Assembly (NCBI GenBank): GCA_964598845.1
Contig: CAZRDM010000008.1
Span: forward strand, 1-64,000
From: FEN-987 sp964598845
GTDB taxonomy: Archaea > Thermoproteota > Bathyarchaeia > 40CM-2-53-6
Length of the DNA: 64,000 nucleotides
Direction: 5' to 3'
This document shows, piece after piece, positions 1-8,219 of the stretch. The number at the start of each line of letters is the position of its first letter. The first letter of the stretch is position 1. Under the pieces are notes generated by a model that worked only from the letters and a program-made list of their open reading frames with translations, made no database searches and was not told the origin of the DNA. Both the position numbers and the translations under genes were made by a program.

Positions 1-267
1 TCGCCGAGCCCAAGGATCCTGGTGCCGTCAGTGACTATCGCAACAGTATTCCACTTGTTAGTATTCTCGAAAACAGCCTCTGGTCGTTTCCTTATCGCTT
101 CGCAGGCCTCAGCTAGGGCCACGAGTATGCCAGATTGCGAAGTCGTCGAAGGATGGGATCGGGCATTTCGGCACAATTTCGATCTTACCTCCATAGAACG
201 GGTGATACTTGAGTGCGAGCTGACCGGGAAGGTAGGCTTTGCTGAGAGACTCATCGATCGACTTCAT
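1..267 (-). pseudogene. NAD(P)-dependent malic enzyme, N-terminal part, frameshifted and cut by the window edge
   Basis: Reading leftward from ATG at 267, the protein matches the malic enzyme N-terminus (residues like YHPFYGGKIEIVPKCP, then DFAIWHTRG). The frame then hits TGA at 109-111. In the neighbouring frame the family sequence continues at once (AEACEAIRKRP, then VAIVTDGTRILGLG) to the window edge. Removing one base from the GGG at 116-118 (CCC in the mRNA) joins the halves without other damage. The enzyme would convert malate to pyruvate and CO2. A TATA-like box read on this strand at about 298-305 suits the start. This may be a real pseudogene, a sequencing or assembly error, or less likely a +1 recoding site. 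Family assignment is confident. Confidence 0.8.
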
Positions 268-400
268 GCCTCAACTTCCTCTGCCACGCTGCAAGTCACT
301 TAAATAGTACCGCCACTTTCACACTGAAGAACCTCAAAGGAAAACGTCATTCGTCTTAAGGTTACGCATCAGGCAGATTTGGTTGCGGTCGGAATAACCA

Positions 401-832
401 ATGGGCATCTACAAGCACCTCGTCCAAGGTTGGAATCAACGGGAGAAGACAGGGCTCGAACAGCATTTGCGTCAACTGTCCATAAAATGGAGACGAGAGC
501 CCACGGTGCATCGCATCGAATTTCCCACAAGACTGGAAAGGGCCCGCGCACTCGGATACAAAGCAAAGCAAGGATACGTTATCGTAAGGATTCGAATCAG
601 GAAAGGAGGTGCTCGAAAACCCCGTCCTAGGTCTGGACGAAGGCAGAAGGCTCTCGGCGTGACTAGGTACACGCGCGCAAAGAGCTTGAAGAGGATAGCT
701 GAATCTAGAGCGAAGAAGAAGTTCCCGAACCTCCGTGTGCTGAACACTTACTATGTTTGGGAAGACGGAGCCCATCATTGGTTCGAGACGATTATGCGCG
801 ACCCTCATAGCCCAGTCTCAGCTCAGGACTGA
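401..832 (+). CDS. rpl15e: 50S ribosomal protein L15e
   Basis: A 143-residue basic protein starting MGIYKHLVQGW, with the family core RARALGYKAKQGYVIVRIR and the RKPRPRSGRR stretch, ending near NTYYVWEDGAHHWFE. It is a component of the archaeal/eukaryotic large subunit. Length is slightly short but complete for archaea. In archaea L15e commonly leads the cluster with COG1325, Rpp30 and Pop5, as here, although IPK and Pth2 are inserted between. The ATG at 401 is chosen because it gives the canonical N-terminus. Confidence 0.95.
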   Translation: MGIYKHLVQGWNQREKTGLEQHLRQLSIKWRREPTVHRIEFPTRLERARALGYKAKQGYVIVRIRIRKGGARKPRPRSGRRQKALGVTRYTRAKSLKRIAESRAKKKFPNLRVLNTYYVWEDGAHHWFETIMRDPHSPVSAQD

Positions 833-916
833 CGAGCAGCTCAGTGTCCTTTGCTGCCACTTTGGACCAACTTGGTTATGAGCGAGGGCACCACGAATTA
901 GATAGGCGCATCCTAG

Positions 917-1717
917 TTGCCTAAACCTCTCATTGTGATAAAACTTGGTGGTTCAGCGTTAACGGATAAGAAGCGGGCTTACACTCCTAGGATGTCCGTG
1001 ATAAGACGGGCGGCAAGACAGGTATTCACCCTTGGGAAGAGATTCTCAATTGTGCTGGTTCATGGTGCGGGAAGTTACGGGCATATTCCAGTCAAGAAGT
1101 TTGCCTTAGCCGACGGCTTCAGGACTCCTCATCAGATCAGAGGACTAACCGAAACCAAGTCCAAACTTCTTGAATGGCAAGCCACTCTTTGCGATGTCTT
1201 CTCGCGAAGTCGAGTCCCATTGATGCCTCTTCTCGCATCCGATTTCGTTCAAGCAGAAGAAGGTCGGATTGCTAGTGCCAACCTTGACTCTCTTAGGAGC
1301 TGGCTGCGGCTCGGTTGCATTCCAGCAGTCGGCGGTGATATTGTTCCAGATCTCAAACGAAGTTTTTCGGTGGTTTCTGGCGATCAGCTCGCATCCTATC
1401 TCGCCATCAAGCTCAAGGCGACTCAACTTGTCTTTGGGACCGATGTAGACGGGATTTTCGATTCGAATCCGAAGCTTAACTCCAAGGCGAAGCTATTGTC
1501 TGTCCTGACTCCATCATCTGCTTTCAGAATCGCAGGCAAAGCGGCTGGAGGCACCATTCCAGATGTGACAGGTGGAATGGCTGGGAAAATAAGGGAGGCC
1601 TCATTAGCTGCCATGAAGGGGATTCCAGTTTACTTCGCGAATTTGACGAAGGATCAAAGGCTGCAGGAAACGGTTCTTGGCAAGGATGTTCTTTGTTCCA
1701 AGATCAGACCAATCTGA
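917..1717 (+). CDS. ipk: isopentenyl phosphate kinase (IPK)
   Basis: An amino-acid-kinase-fold protein of 266 residues. It phosphorylates isopentenyl phosphate to isopentenyl diphosphate in the archaeal mevalonate pathway that supplies membrane lipids. Visible motifs are the N-terminal KLGGSALTDKK phosphate-binding loop, HGAGSYGH with the catalytic His expected in IPK, GTDVDGIF, and DVTGGMAGK near the C-terminus. Start is TTG at 917, placed directly before PKPLIVIKLGGS. It is convergent with pth2, with only four bases between the stops. Confidence 0.93.
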   Translation: MPKPLIVIKLGGSALTDKKRAYTPRMSVIRRAARQVFTLGKRFSIVLVHGAGSYGHIPVKKFALADGFRTPHQIRGLTETKSKLLEWQATLCDVFSRSRVPLMPLLASDFVQAEEGRIASANLDSLRSWLRLGCIPAVGGDIVPDLKRSFSVVSGDQLASYLAIKLKATQLVFGTDVDGIFDSNPKLNSKAKLLSVLTPSSAFRIAGKAAGGTIPDVTGGMAGKIREASLAAMKGIPVYFANLTKDQRLQETVLGKDVLCSKIRPI

Positions 1718-1721
1718 GCTC

Positions 1722-2084
1722 TCAGAGTAACGGAAGAGTGCCTGTTATTCTGTCCACAAGTTCTGCAGGGGCAGGACCTATACCCACACAAGTCGGGGTT
1801 CCGCGCTCTACTTGAGTGAGACCGCTGTCGTGGACGATAGCTGATGCCAAGCCTAACTCTTCGGCCTTTCTCTTGAGGTCGTGGAGTCGCTGTTCTGTGT
1901 TGACCTTGACGACGATCTTGCATTGGCCTTCATCAAACCATCTCTCCCACCATTCAGGATGTCTGCGTCTTGTTTCTTCTGCAACTGTGACAGTAGCGTG
2001 GCCGACCTGTACGGCGATCTTGCCCTTTCCCATTCCTAGGTCACGTCTGACCGCGACAACGAGTTTGTATCTGAAATCGACCGT
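1722..2084 (-). CDS. pth2: peptidyl-tRNA hydrolase, archaeal/eukaryotic type (Pth2)
   Basis: Pth2 releases peptides from peptidyl-tRNA that drops off ribosomes. The signature MGKGKIAVQVGHA holds the conserved Lys and His, followed by IVHDSGLTQVERGTPTCVGIGP at the C-terminus. The ATG at 2033 would give only 103 residues and remove the first beta-strand, yet the family strand (FRYKLVVAVRRDLG) is encoded in frame upstream to about 2075. Between it and the in-frame stop at 2100-2102 there is no ATG, GTG, TTG or CTG. The best candidate is ACG at 2082-2084, giving (M)VDFRYKL. The start therefore looks non-canonical; the function is clear. Confidence 0.88.
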   Translation of the reverse strand, partial: TVDFRYKLVVAVRRDLGMGKGKIAVQVGHATVTVAEETRRRHPEWWERWFDEGQCKIVVKVNTEQRLHDLKRKAEELGLASAIVHDSGLTQVERGTPTCVGIGPAPAELVDRITGTLPLL

Positions 2085-2131
2085 ATCCGAAGCCCGAGTT
2101 TATCTACGCACCTGCCGCCAAATAAGTACGA

Positions 2132-2602
2132 ATGAGAACCGGCGTGGTGAAGAGCTTGCCCGCTAAGATTGGAGTGCAGTCAGTAGAAATAAGCACCATT
2201 GCGCATGCCACTGACGATCTTGCCAAAGTTCAGACTGCATTGTGCTTCCTACTCCCTGAACCAATGAAGGAACGCACGGTTTTTACAAGGAGGTATTTGC
2301 AGGGGCATCACGGGAATGCCATTGTGACGTTTGATGCGAAATTAAACAGGCTTGCTGACGTGGAACAGTTTAGCACACACTTCCTTCGCCAACTTCCAAG
2401 GAACGAACGACTTCTAATCAAAAGAGATTTGGAGATGTACACAGATGCGGAAGGGAACTTGTACATACGTTTGGGCAAACAGCAGGCATACCGGGGAATC
2501 CTTGAGCTCAGTGAGGAAGATCCTATCAGAGTCAAAATGAAGTTCAGTAGGTTGAGTGGAGAAGCAAAAGGACTCATGCAGCGATTGCTGGAGTTGGAAT
2601 AG
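2132..2602 (+). CDS. RNA-binding protein, COG1325 family (predicted exosome-associated)
   Basis: A 156-residue protein matching the archaeal COG1325 family, a small double-stranded-RNA-binding-like domain predicted from gene context to work with the exosome. No catalytic residues are evident. Typical family features are the TFDAKLNR and IRVKMKFSR strand segments. It sits immediately before the RNase P protein Rpp30, the usual archaeal order in the exosome superoperon. The start ATG at 2132 lies just after the divergent pth2. The molecular role is known only by prediction. Confidence 0.8.
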   Translation: MRTGVVKSLPAKIGVQSVEISTIAHATDDLAKVQTALCFLLPEPMKERTVFTRRYLQGHHGNAIVTFDAKLNRLADVEQFSTHFLRQLPRNERLLIKRDLEMYTDAEGNLYIRLGKQQAYRGILELSEEDPIRVKMKFSRLSGEAKGLMQRLLELE

Positions 2603-2603
2603 C

Positions 2604-3323
2604 CTGCCAAAATACATCGACCTACACGTTCTCCCGAGAGTTGAAGACGAGAGATCATGCAGAAAGATGGCTGAGCTACTCTACCTTGCCGGCTACTCCA
2701 CAGTGGCTCTGACTGTCCCCACCGGACTCATGCAAGAAAGACGTCTCCTGCTCCGTCGTCTCTTCGAAGAGGTCGGGATTGAAACAGCCCTACGTGCGGA
2801 TCTTGCACCCATGTCTAGGCACGAGCTCCTTAGACTACTTAGAAGATTCAGGAGTTCTTTCGACGTTCTGGGTGTCAAGTGCGTGAATGAAGGAGCTGCA
2901 ACTGTGGCATGCAGAGATCGTCGCGTCGATCTCGTTTTCTTGGATCCTCGCAATTCGAAGATTAGGTTCGGTCATTCACTGGCGAATCTTCTTCGAAGCG
3001 CCTTGGAGTTCAACTTGATTTCCGCATTTCTAATAGAATCGAATCGGCACGTCTATGATAGATTGACCAAAGAAGCGGAGGTTGCTCGAGAACACGGAAT
3101 CAATATTGTCCTCTCAAGCGGGTCGACATCTCCTGCTATGATCAGAAGCCCCTTCCAAATGGCTTCAATAGGTTCCGTCATAGGTCTGCTCAAGGACCAG
3201 GCTCTGCGCGGCGTTTCAGAGATTCCAAGGTCAATTCTTAGTCGGAACTTGGAACGACGGAAGCGAGGGTACGTGGAGGAAGGAGTCAAGGTGGTCTTGC
3301 CTAGGACTGAGAACAGAACATGA
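2604..3323 (+). CDS. rnp3: ribonuclease P protein component 3 (Rpp30)
   Basis: A TIM-barrel-like RNase P subunit needed for 5' maturation of tRNAs. The family start YIDLHVLPR is followed by ALTVPTG, DVLGVKC, VDLVFLDP and the late FNLISAFLIES and GINIVLSSG strands. The only canonical in-frame start upstream is GTG at 2556, which would overlap COG1325 by 47 bases and add a Cys/Trp-rich non-family tail. CTG at 2604, two bases after the previous stop and about 10 bases after a GGAG, gives the family N-terminus (M)PKYIDLHV. I favour CTG but GTG 2556 cannot be excluded. It overlaps pop5 by an ATGA. Confidence 0.88.
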   Translation: MPKYIDLHVLPRVEDERSCRKMAELLYLAGYSTVALTVPTGLMQERRLLLRRLFEEVGIETALRADLAPMSRHELLRLLRRFRSSFDVLGVKCVNEGAATVACRDRRVDLVFLDPRNSKIRFGHSLANLLRSALEFNLISAFLIESNRHVYDRLTKEAEVAREHGINIVLSSGSTSPAMIRSPFQMASIGSVIGLLKDQALRGVSEIPRSILSRNLERRKRGYVEEGVKVVLPRTENRT

Positions 3324-3649
3324 GCCGACGCTACCTATTGCTGAGAGTCATCTGCGAACGGCCGGTTTCAAGTGAACAGTTCGGAACAGCGTTGATTAAC
3401 TCGGTTCGTAGATGTTTCGGAGAATTCGGTCTATCTCGCATCGAACCAAGACTGATTCGATTCAACTCAGAGAAGTTAGAGGTCATTGTGTCGTGCAAGA
3501 GAGAGACGATGGACGAGCTACAGGCCGCCATCGCGTTGATTTCGGACCTTTCAGGCACACCAATCATTCCTCTAGCGCTTTCCGTTTCAGGAACAATCAA
3601 AGGTCTCGCAAGAAGGAAGCGAAGGCAAGGTTTTTCATCTCCCGCTTGA
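3320..3649 (+). CDS. rnp2: ribonuclease P protein component 2 (Pop5)
   Basis: A 109-residue protein. MSRRYLLLRVICERPVSS, INSVRRCFGEFGLSRI and the closing ALSVSGTIKGLARRKR match archaeal Pop5, which pairs with Rpp30 to activate RNase P RNA. It is translationally coupled to rnp3 through an ATGA overlap at 3320-3323. After it the superoperon is interrupted by about 770 bases without a recognisable gene before psmA. Confidence 0.92.
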   Translation: MSRRYLLLRVICERPVSSEQFGTALINSVRRCFGEFGLSRIEPRLIRFNSEKLEVIVSCKRETMDELQAAIALISDLSGTPIIPLALSVSGTIKGLARRKRRQGFSSPA

Positions 3650-4417
3650 ATCATAGCTTTCGGGGATGAAGAAGCCAGTCCCAGTCAGATCTCTTGCTGA
3701 AGATATGACGACCTCAGCGACGGGCTGACCCAGCTATCCGTGGTTCCCAAGATTTGCAAGCGTTAGTTCCAAACACAACTTGAGCTGGCGATTGCAAATG
3801 CGTCGATGGATAAAGGGCTCGTAGTATCAGCAAGACACGTTTCAACCAATTGTGAACCTAGAAATCGGAGGCTCTATCAGGCCAAGCGTGAACTAGGCTA
3901 CTTTGGCCGCGACATGTGGTGGACAGACTGGTCGCATATCTTCTGTTTTTCGTTGTCGCCTCAGAGCAGCTTTTTGAGAGAATTCGAGAGCCGCTGACGC
4001 TCCAACGCCTGCGGGAGGCCGGAGTACGCTGCACGAGTGCTCCTAACATGGCAAAACGGGTTCTTCTCCCATTTGCAAGGCATCTGTTGACGGAGCAGTT
4101 GGACCAATCGCGAGATTCCTCAGACAATTCCAAGGGTTCACCGTGCTGCTCAAAGGAGGGTCAGTTTCCAAGACCGGTGTGCTTCTAGACGCTACGTGAC
4201 AAACAGCATCTTCCCTCACCAATCACCAACCCACTAACTGCTACAACGAAAGGCCGCGGAAAATGAATCGGAGGAGGGAAGCGTGACCGACTTCAAGGGA
4301 ACTCAGTCAACAAGGCAAAGTCCAGTTGTATCACGACTTGCCCGATCGTCGCAGGATAAAGGGTTTTATTGTAGGATTCTACTGTGAGGAACCGATTTCG
4401 CGGAAGAGGAATCGGAA
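3650..4417. other. long non-coding gap inside the exosome superoperon
   Basis: About 770 bases with no recognised gene, in a place where archaeal superoperons usually run on without a break. Short open frames exist on both strands, but none resembles a known family and their composition is Arg/Cys/Ser-rich, like shadow frames. At 3663-3732 there are weak C/D-box-like elements (GGATGAA, CTGA, ATGACGA, then CTGA with a 13-base spacer) that could be a small guide RNA, but box C is poor. The last 60 bases hold the psmA promoter. I see no tRNA, RNase P RNA or SRP RNA signature. Confidence 0.5.
4364..4371 (+). promoter_or_regulatory. TATA-like box upstream of psmA
   Basis: TTTTATTG lies 53 bases before the psmA ATG at 4424. 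The distance fits transcription starting near 4392 with a short leader. It implies the proteasome/SBDS/exosome half has its own promoter, separate from the RNase P half. Confidence 0.45.
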
Positions 4418-4423
4418 TTGTCG

Positions 4424-5164
4424 ATGTTCGCTGTGCCCGGCGCGTATGACCGTGCAATTACGGTATTCTCGCCGGACGGAAGGTTGTTTCAGGTCGAGTA
4501 CGCGTCGGAAACCGTGAAGAGAGGAGCGACTGTTCTTGGAATCGCTGTTCCTGATGGCGTCGTGCTGGCGGCTGAAGAACGGGCAACCTCTAAGTTGCAG
4601 GATCCCTCCTTCATGTGGAAAATATTTCAGATTGATGAACATGTGGGAGCGGCTGTAGCAGGATTAAGCTGCGACGCCCACATACTAGTGGACCAAGCAC
4701 GAATCTATGCTCAATCCAACCGGTTGCTCTATGACGAGCCGATCGATGTGGAAATACTCACAAGACGAATCGGCGAAATCAAGCAACTGTACACACAGCA
4801 CGCTGGTGTCCGACCCTTCGGCATCTCAATGCTCTTCGGCGGCTTGGATCGCAAGGGAAGCCGGTTGTTCTGGACAGACCCGAGCGGCGCGTTCTTGGCG
4901 TACAAGGCATGGGCTATAGGGGCTGGTGGAGATGCAGCCAACGAGATACTCGAGGCCGAATACAAGGACAACATGACGCTCGATGACGCTGTCCTCATGG
5001 CTTTGAAGTGCATGAGCAAAGTCTTGGAGGAGAAGCTAGACGCACAGAAGATAAGAATAGCTACAGTGCCATTCTCAACGAGAAAATTCATGAAACTGGC
5101 TCAAGATGAAGTTGAGAAGTATCTCAAACGGCTAGATTCTTACAAAAAGGCCGTTAGCCGATGA
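4424..5164 (+). CDS. psmA: 20S proteasome alpha subunit
   Basis: A 246-residue proteasome alpha subunit, the outer-ring gate-forming component of the 20S core protease. The N-terminal gate segment MFAVPGAYDRAITVFSP and the GRLFQVEYA signature of alpha subunits are present. Later the strands GVVLAAEER and GLSCDAHILVDQAR appear. A TTG six bases upstream (4418) is possible, but ATG at 4424 gives the family start. It overlaps SBDS by ATGA, so the two are probably co-translated. Confidence 0.96.
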   Translation: MFAVPGAYDRAITVFSPDGRLFQVEYASETVKRGATVLGIAVPDGVVLAAEERATSKLQDPSFMWKIFQIDEHVGAAVAGLSCDAHILVDQARIYAQSNRLLYDEPIDVEILTRRIGEIKQLYTQHAGVRPFGISMLFGGLDRKGSRLFWTDPSGAFLAYKAWAIGAGGDAANEILEAEYKDNMTLDDAVLMALKCMSKVLEEKLDAQKIRIATVPFSTRKFMKLAQDEVEKYLKRLDSYKKAVSR

Positions 5165-5850
5165 GTGAAAAGTTCACTACAGCACGGATCACGAAAAGCG
5201 GAGAGAAGTTCGAAATCCTCGTGAAACCCGAACCGGCCCTAGATTACAAAACGGGGAAACCGCTCAGCATATCACAGATACTAGCCATAGAGGAGATTTA
5301 CAGCGACGCGGGAAAAGGAACTCGAGCGTCTACAGAGAAATTGCAGAAAGCCTTCGGTACCGCAGATGTCCTGAAAGCCGCGGAGGAGATTATGAAGGAT
5401 GGAGAACTTCAGCTTACAACTGATCAGAGAAGGCAACTGGTTGAAGACAAACGCAAGCAGATAATCGCCTTCATCAGCAGAAACTGTATTGATCCCCGAA
5501 CAGGGACGCCTCATCCTCCGTTACGCATTGAACAGGGCTTAGCGCAGGTGAGGTATGCTATTGACCCTTTCAAAAGTGCGGAGGAGCAAGCGAAAGAGAT
5601 CATCGAACAGCTACGTTCAATCCTCCCTATCAAGATGGAGCAGATGCGCGTAGCAGTTAAGATATTCGCAGAACACGCCGCTAAGGCCTACGGGGCAATC
5701 AAGGGTTATGGAACCATCACGAAAGAAGAATGGCAGGCGGACGGCGCGCTAGTTGCTATCGTCGAGATGCCCGCTGGCCTGTACGGGCCATTCATTGAAC
5801 GGCTTGGAAAGATCACTCAAGGAACAATACAAACGAAGGTTCTGAAGTAG
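5161..5850 (+). CDS. sdo1: ribosome maturation protein SBDS (Sdo1)
   Basis: A 229-residue three-domain SBDS protein. The N-terminal FYSH-type domain has SGEKFEILVKPEPALDYK and KGTRASTEKLQKAFGT, the middle helical domain has TTDQRRQLVEDKRKQIIAFI and IDPRTGTPHPPLRIEQ, and the C-terminal ferredoxin-like domain ends near KGYGTITKEEW. SBDS promotes release of the anti-association factor aIF6 from the new large subunit. It lies between the proteasome and exosome genes as in most archaea. Confidence 0.96.
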   Translation: MSEKFTTARITKSGEKFEILVKPEPALDYKTGKPLSISQILAIEEIYSDAGKGTRASTEKLQKAFGTADVLKAAEEIMKDGELQLTTDQRRQLVEDKRKQIIAFISRNCIDPRTGTPHPPLRIEQGLAQVRYAIDPFKSAEEQAKEIIEQLRSILPIKMEQMRVAVKIFAEHAAKAYGAIKGYGTITKEEWQADGALVAIVEMPAGLYGPFIERLGKITQGTIQTKVLK

Positions 5851-5880
5851 TATCTATTCCTAAAAGAGCCAGCAGCCAAA

Positions 5881-5888
5881 GTATATCT
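5881..5888 (+). promoter_or_regulatory. TATA-like box upstream of rrp4
   Basis: GTATATCT is about 50 bases before the TTG start of rrp4 at 5932, in the 81-base gap after SBDS. It suggests a separate transcript for the exosome subunits. Called from position and sequence only. Confidence 0.4.
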
Positions 5889-5931
5889 ACCAGTTACTTG
5901 TTTTCTGCAAACCTTCCATTAGAAGTCTGAG

Positions 5932-6645
5932 TTGGAACAATTGACAGTATACGCTCAGAAGATGCACCTAGTGGCCCCAGGGGAACTTCTCGCTGAGGGA
6001 CCCTATTTCGCCGGAGAGAACACATACCGCGAAGGGTCCAAGATCTTCGCCTCGCGCGTTGGACTGGCTGATGTTGTCGGAAACAAACTAATCGTTGTCC
6101 CGTTCAAGGGCACCTACCTTCCACGCTTGGATGACATAGTCATCGGCCGCGTAACAGACATTGGAATGTCAGGTTGGCAAGTAGACATATCTGCGCCTTA
6201 TCCTAGTCTCCTTCCTTTGTCAGAGACTCCGATTCAGCGAGGGGGGGAGACAGGCCGACGAGACCTTGGCCGAATTTATGGCGTTGGGGATTTAGCAATT
6301 GCACAGGTCATTGCTTTCGACAGAACCAGAGATCCTCTCCTCACGACGAAGGGGAGAGGCTTGGGTAAGGTAACAAGGGGTCGCATAGCACGAATATCTC
6401 CCGCAAAGATACCGCGAATCATAGGAAAGAAAGGCTCAATGATAACAATGTTGAAGAAGGAAACCGGTACAGAAATCATTCCGGGCCAAAACGGTGTCAT
6501 CTTGGTTATCGGAAGAGGCCCGGACCAAGAGAGAATCGCGGTAGAAGCTTTGTACATCATTGAGCGTGAAGCGCACACAAGAGGATTAACAGATCGCGTA
6601 AGAGCCATGATATTAGAGGAAATGAAGGGAAAAAGTGTTGGCTAA
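5932..6645 (+). CDS. rrp4: exosome complex RNA-binding subunit Rrp4
   Basis: A 237-residue RNA-binding cap subunit of the archaeal exosome. It has an N-terminal domain (VAPGELLAEGPYFAGENTYR), an S1 domain (DDIVIGRVTDIGMSGWQVDI) and a C-terminal KH domain with the GxxG-type loop IIGKKGSMI. The cap feeds RNA into the Rrp41/Rrp42 ring. Start taken as TTG 5932; TTG 5941 also possible. Its end overlaps rrp41 by 11 bases, indicating translational coupling. Confidence 0.95.
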   Translation: MEQLTVYAQKMHLVAPGELLAEGPYFAGENTYREGSKIFASRVGLADVVGNKLIVVPFKGTYLPRLDDIVIGRVTDIGMSGWQVDISAPYPSLLPLSETPIQRGGETGRRDLGRIYGVGDLAIAQVIAFDRTRDPLLTTKGRGLGKVTRGRIARISPAKIPRIIGKKGSMITMLKKETGTEIIPGQNGVILVIGRGPDQERIAVEALYIIEREAHTRGLTDRVRAMILEEMKGKSVG

Positions 6646-7402
6646 TCAACAGGTCCGGCTTATCGATGAGAATGGTTTGCGCGTCGATGGGCGTAGATTG
6701 GACGAGCTTCGACCAATCAAAGTTGAGGTCGGTGTCTTGGCCAGGGCTAATGGGTCAGCGTACATCGAACAAGGGAAGAACAAGATATTGGCGGCAGTCT
6801 ATGGTCCCAGAGAAGCACACCCGAAGCACATCGCACTGGCTGACCGGGCAGTCGTCAGGTGCCGCTACCACATGGCACCTTTCTCCACAGAGGAGAGAAA
6901 GTCCCCGGCCCCCTCGAGACGCGAACTTGAGCTTTCCAAGGTAATCAGAGAAGCTCTGGAGCCGGCCATAATGTCAGAATACTTCCCGAGGACCACGATT
7001 GACATATTCATAGAGGTCTTGCAGGCTGATGCTGGAACTAGATGCGGCGGAATAACCGCAGCCGCACTCGCTTTGGCTGACGCTGGTATTCCCATGCGCG
7101 AGCTAGTGGCAGCATGTGCTGCCGGCAAGATTGAAGGAAGAGTCGTCCTAGATCTATCGGATGTTGAGGATAAGCAGGGAGAAGCTGATCTTCCCGTCGC
7201 ATACATGCCGAAGTCCAACATCATCAGTCTCCTCCAAATGGATGGCCAACTCTCAGAGGAGGAGTTCGTTCAAGCGCTCGAGATGAGCATCGGGGCGTGC
7301 AGGAAGATCTACGATATGCAACGGGAAGCCCTGAGAGGAAAGTACTTGGTCGTTAGAGAGGAAACTGAAGAGAAAGAAGAGATCACGGAGGTCAAAGCGT
7401 AG
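6635..7402 (+). CDS. rrp41: exosome complex catalytic subunit Rrp41
   Basis: A 255-residue RNase PH-fold subunit, the phosphorolytic 3'-5' exonuclease centre of the exosome ring. It has the family pattern RVDGRRLDELRPI, GSAYIEQGKNKILAAVYGP and the DLSDVEDKQGEADLPVAY segment with the conserved acidic residues of active Rrp41. Start is GTG 6635 or TTG 6638 inside the end of rrp4. It is followed without a gap by rrp42. Confidence 0.96.
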   Translation: MLANQQVRLIDENGLRVDGRRLDELRPIKVEVGVLARANGSAYIEQGKNKILAAVYGPREAHPKHIALADRAVVRCRYHMAPFSTEERKSPAPSRRELELSKVIREALEPAIMSEYFPRTTIDIFIEVLQADAGTRCGGITAAALALADAGIPMRELVAACAAGKIEGRVVLDLSDVEDKQGEADLPVAYMPKSNIISLLQMDGQLSEEEFVQALEMSIGACRKIYDMQREALRGKYLVVREETEEKEEITEVKA

Positions 7403-8218
7403 TTGTCGGCAACTCATCAACTCTCTCCGGTCGCAAAGCTCGAGCAGAAGACGGTCGTAGACCTTATCGCGAAAGGCAAAAGACTTGACGAACGCAACCT
7501 ACTTGACCACAGGCAGCTAACCATAATGTTTGGAAAGATCGGGAAGGCAAATGGTTCCGCGGAAGTGCACCTAGGCAACACCAAGGTGTTAGTCGGCATC
7601 AAGATTGAGACAGGCGACCCGTTTTCGGATACACCCGATGAAGGGATTCTAACAGTAAACGCTGAGTTCGTCCCGCTGGCATCTCCCACCTTTGAAGCTG
7701 GCCCTCCTGATGAGAATTCGATTGAGCTTGCACGGGTTGTTGATCGAGGAATCAGAGAATCCAAAGCAATAGACCTGAAGAAGCTCTGCATTCAACCAGG
7801 AAAGAAAGTTTTCGTGGTCTTCGTTGATATCTATGTCCTTGACCACGACGGGAATCTAATCGATGCTGCAGCCCTAGCAGCCTTAGCAGCCTTGGTTAAC
7901 GCGAAGATGCGTGCCTTCGAAGTCGCTGAGGGAGAGCTAACATACAAAGACGAGATGCTACCACTTCCAATAGAAAACCATCCCATTCCGATAACTTCAG
8001 CCAAAATTGACGGAGCAATAGTCGTGGATCCATCTTTGGAAGAAGAGGAAGTCATGAGTTGCAGGATAACTGTCACAACTGATAAGGATGGGAAAGTCTG
8101 CGCGGTGCAGAAAGGTGGACTAGGCGTTGTCACACCGGATGAGGTCAGGAAAATAGTTTCCACGTCAATCGGCAAGGCGCGGGAATTGCGTTCAAAGATA
8201 CTTTCAGGAGAAACGTGA
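7403..8218 (+). CDS. rrp42: exosome complex subunit Rrp42
   Basis: A 271-residue RNase PH-fold structural partner that alternates with Rrp41 in the hexameric exosome ring. Visible features are the N-terminal region with GKRLDERNLLDHRQL, then GSAEVHLGNTKVLVGIKIE, and the VFVVFVDIYVLDHDGNLIDAA strand-helix unit typical of Rrp42. TTG at 7403 begins directly after the rrp41 TAG. Its stop overlaps the start region of rpl37ae. Confidence 0.95.
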   Translation: MSATHQLSPVAKLEQKTVVDLIAKGKRLDERNLLDHRQLTIMFGKIGKANGSAEVHLGNTKVLVGIKIETGDPFSDTPDEGILTVNAEFVPLASPTFEAGPPDENSIELARVVDRGIRESKAIDLKKLCIQPGKKVFVVFVDIYVLDHDGNLIDAAALAALAALVNAKMRAFEVAEGELTYKDEMLPLPIENHPIPITSAKIDGAIVVDPSLEEEEVMSCRITVTTDKDGKVCAVQKGGLGVVTPDEVRKIVSTSIGKARELRSKILSGET

Positions 8219-8219
8219 T

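Noticed and set aside
3663..3732. possible C/D box guide RNA downstream of rnp2
   Set aside because: Boxes D, D' and C' are acceptable but box C (GGATGAA) deviates and the first guide region is too long; kept only as a weak hint in the gap entry.
3916..4188. 90-codon plus-strand frame in the gap before psmA
   Set aside because: No family resemblance, Arg/Cys/Ser-rich composition, no ribosome-binding site, and other frames there are equally open.
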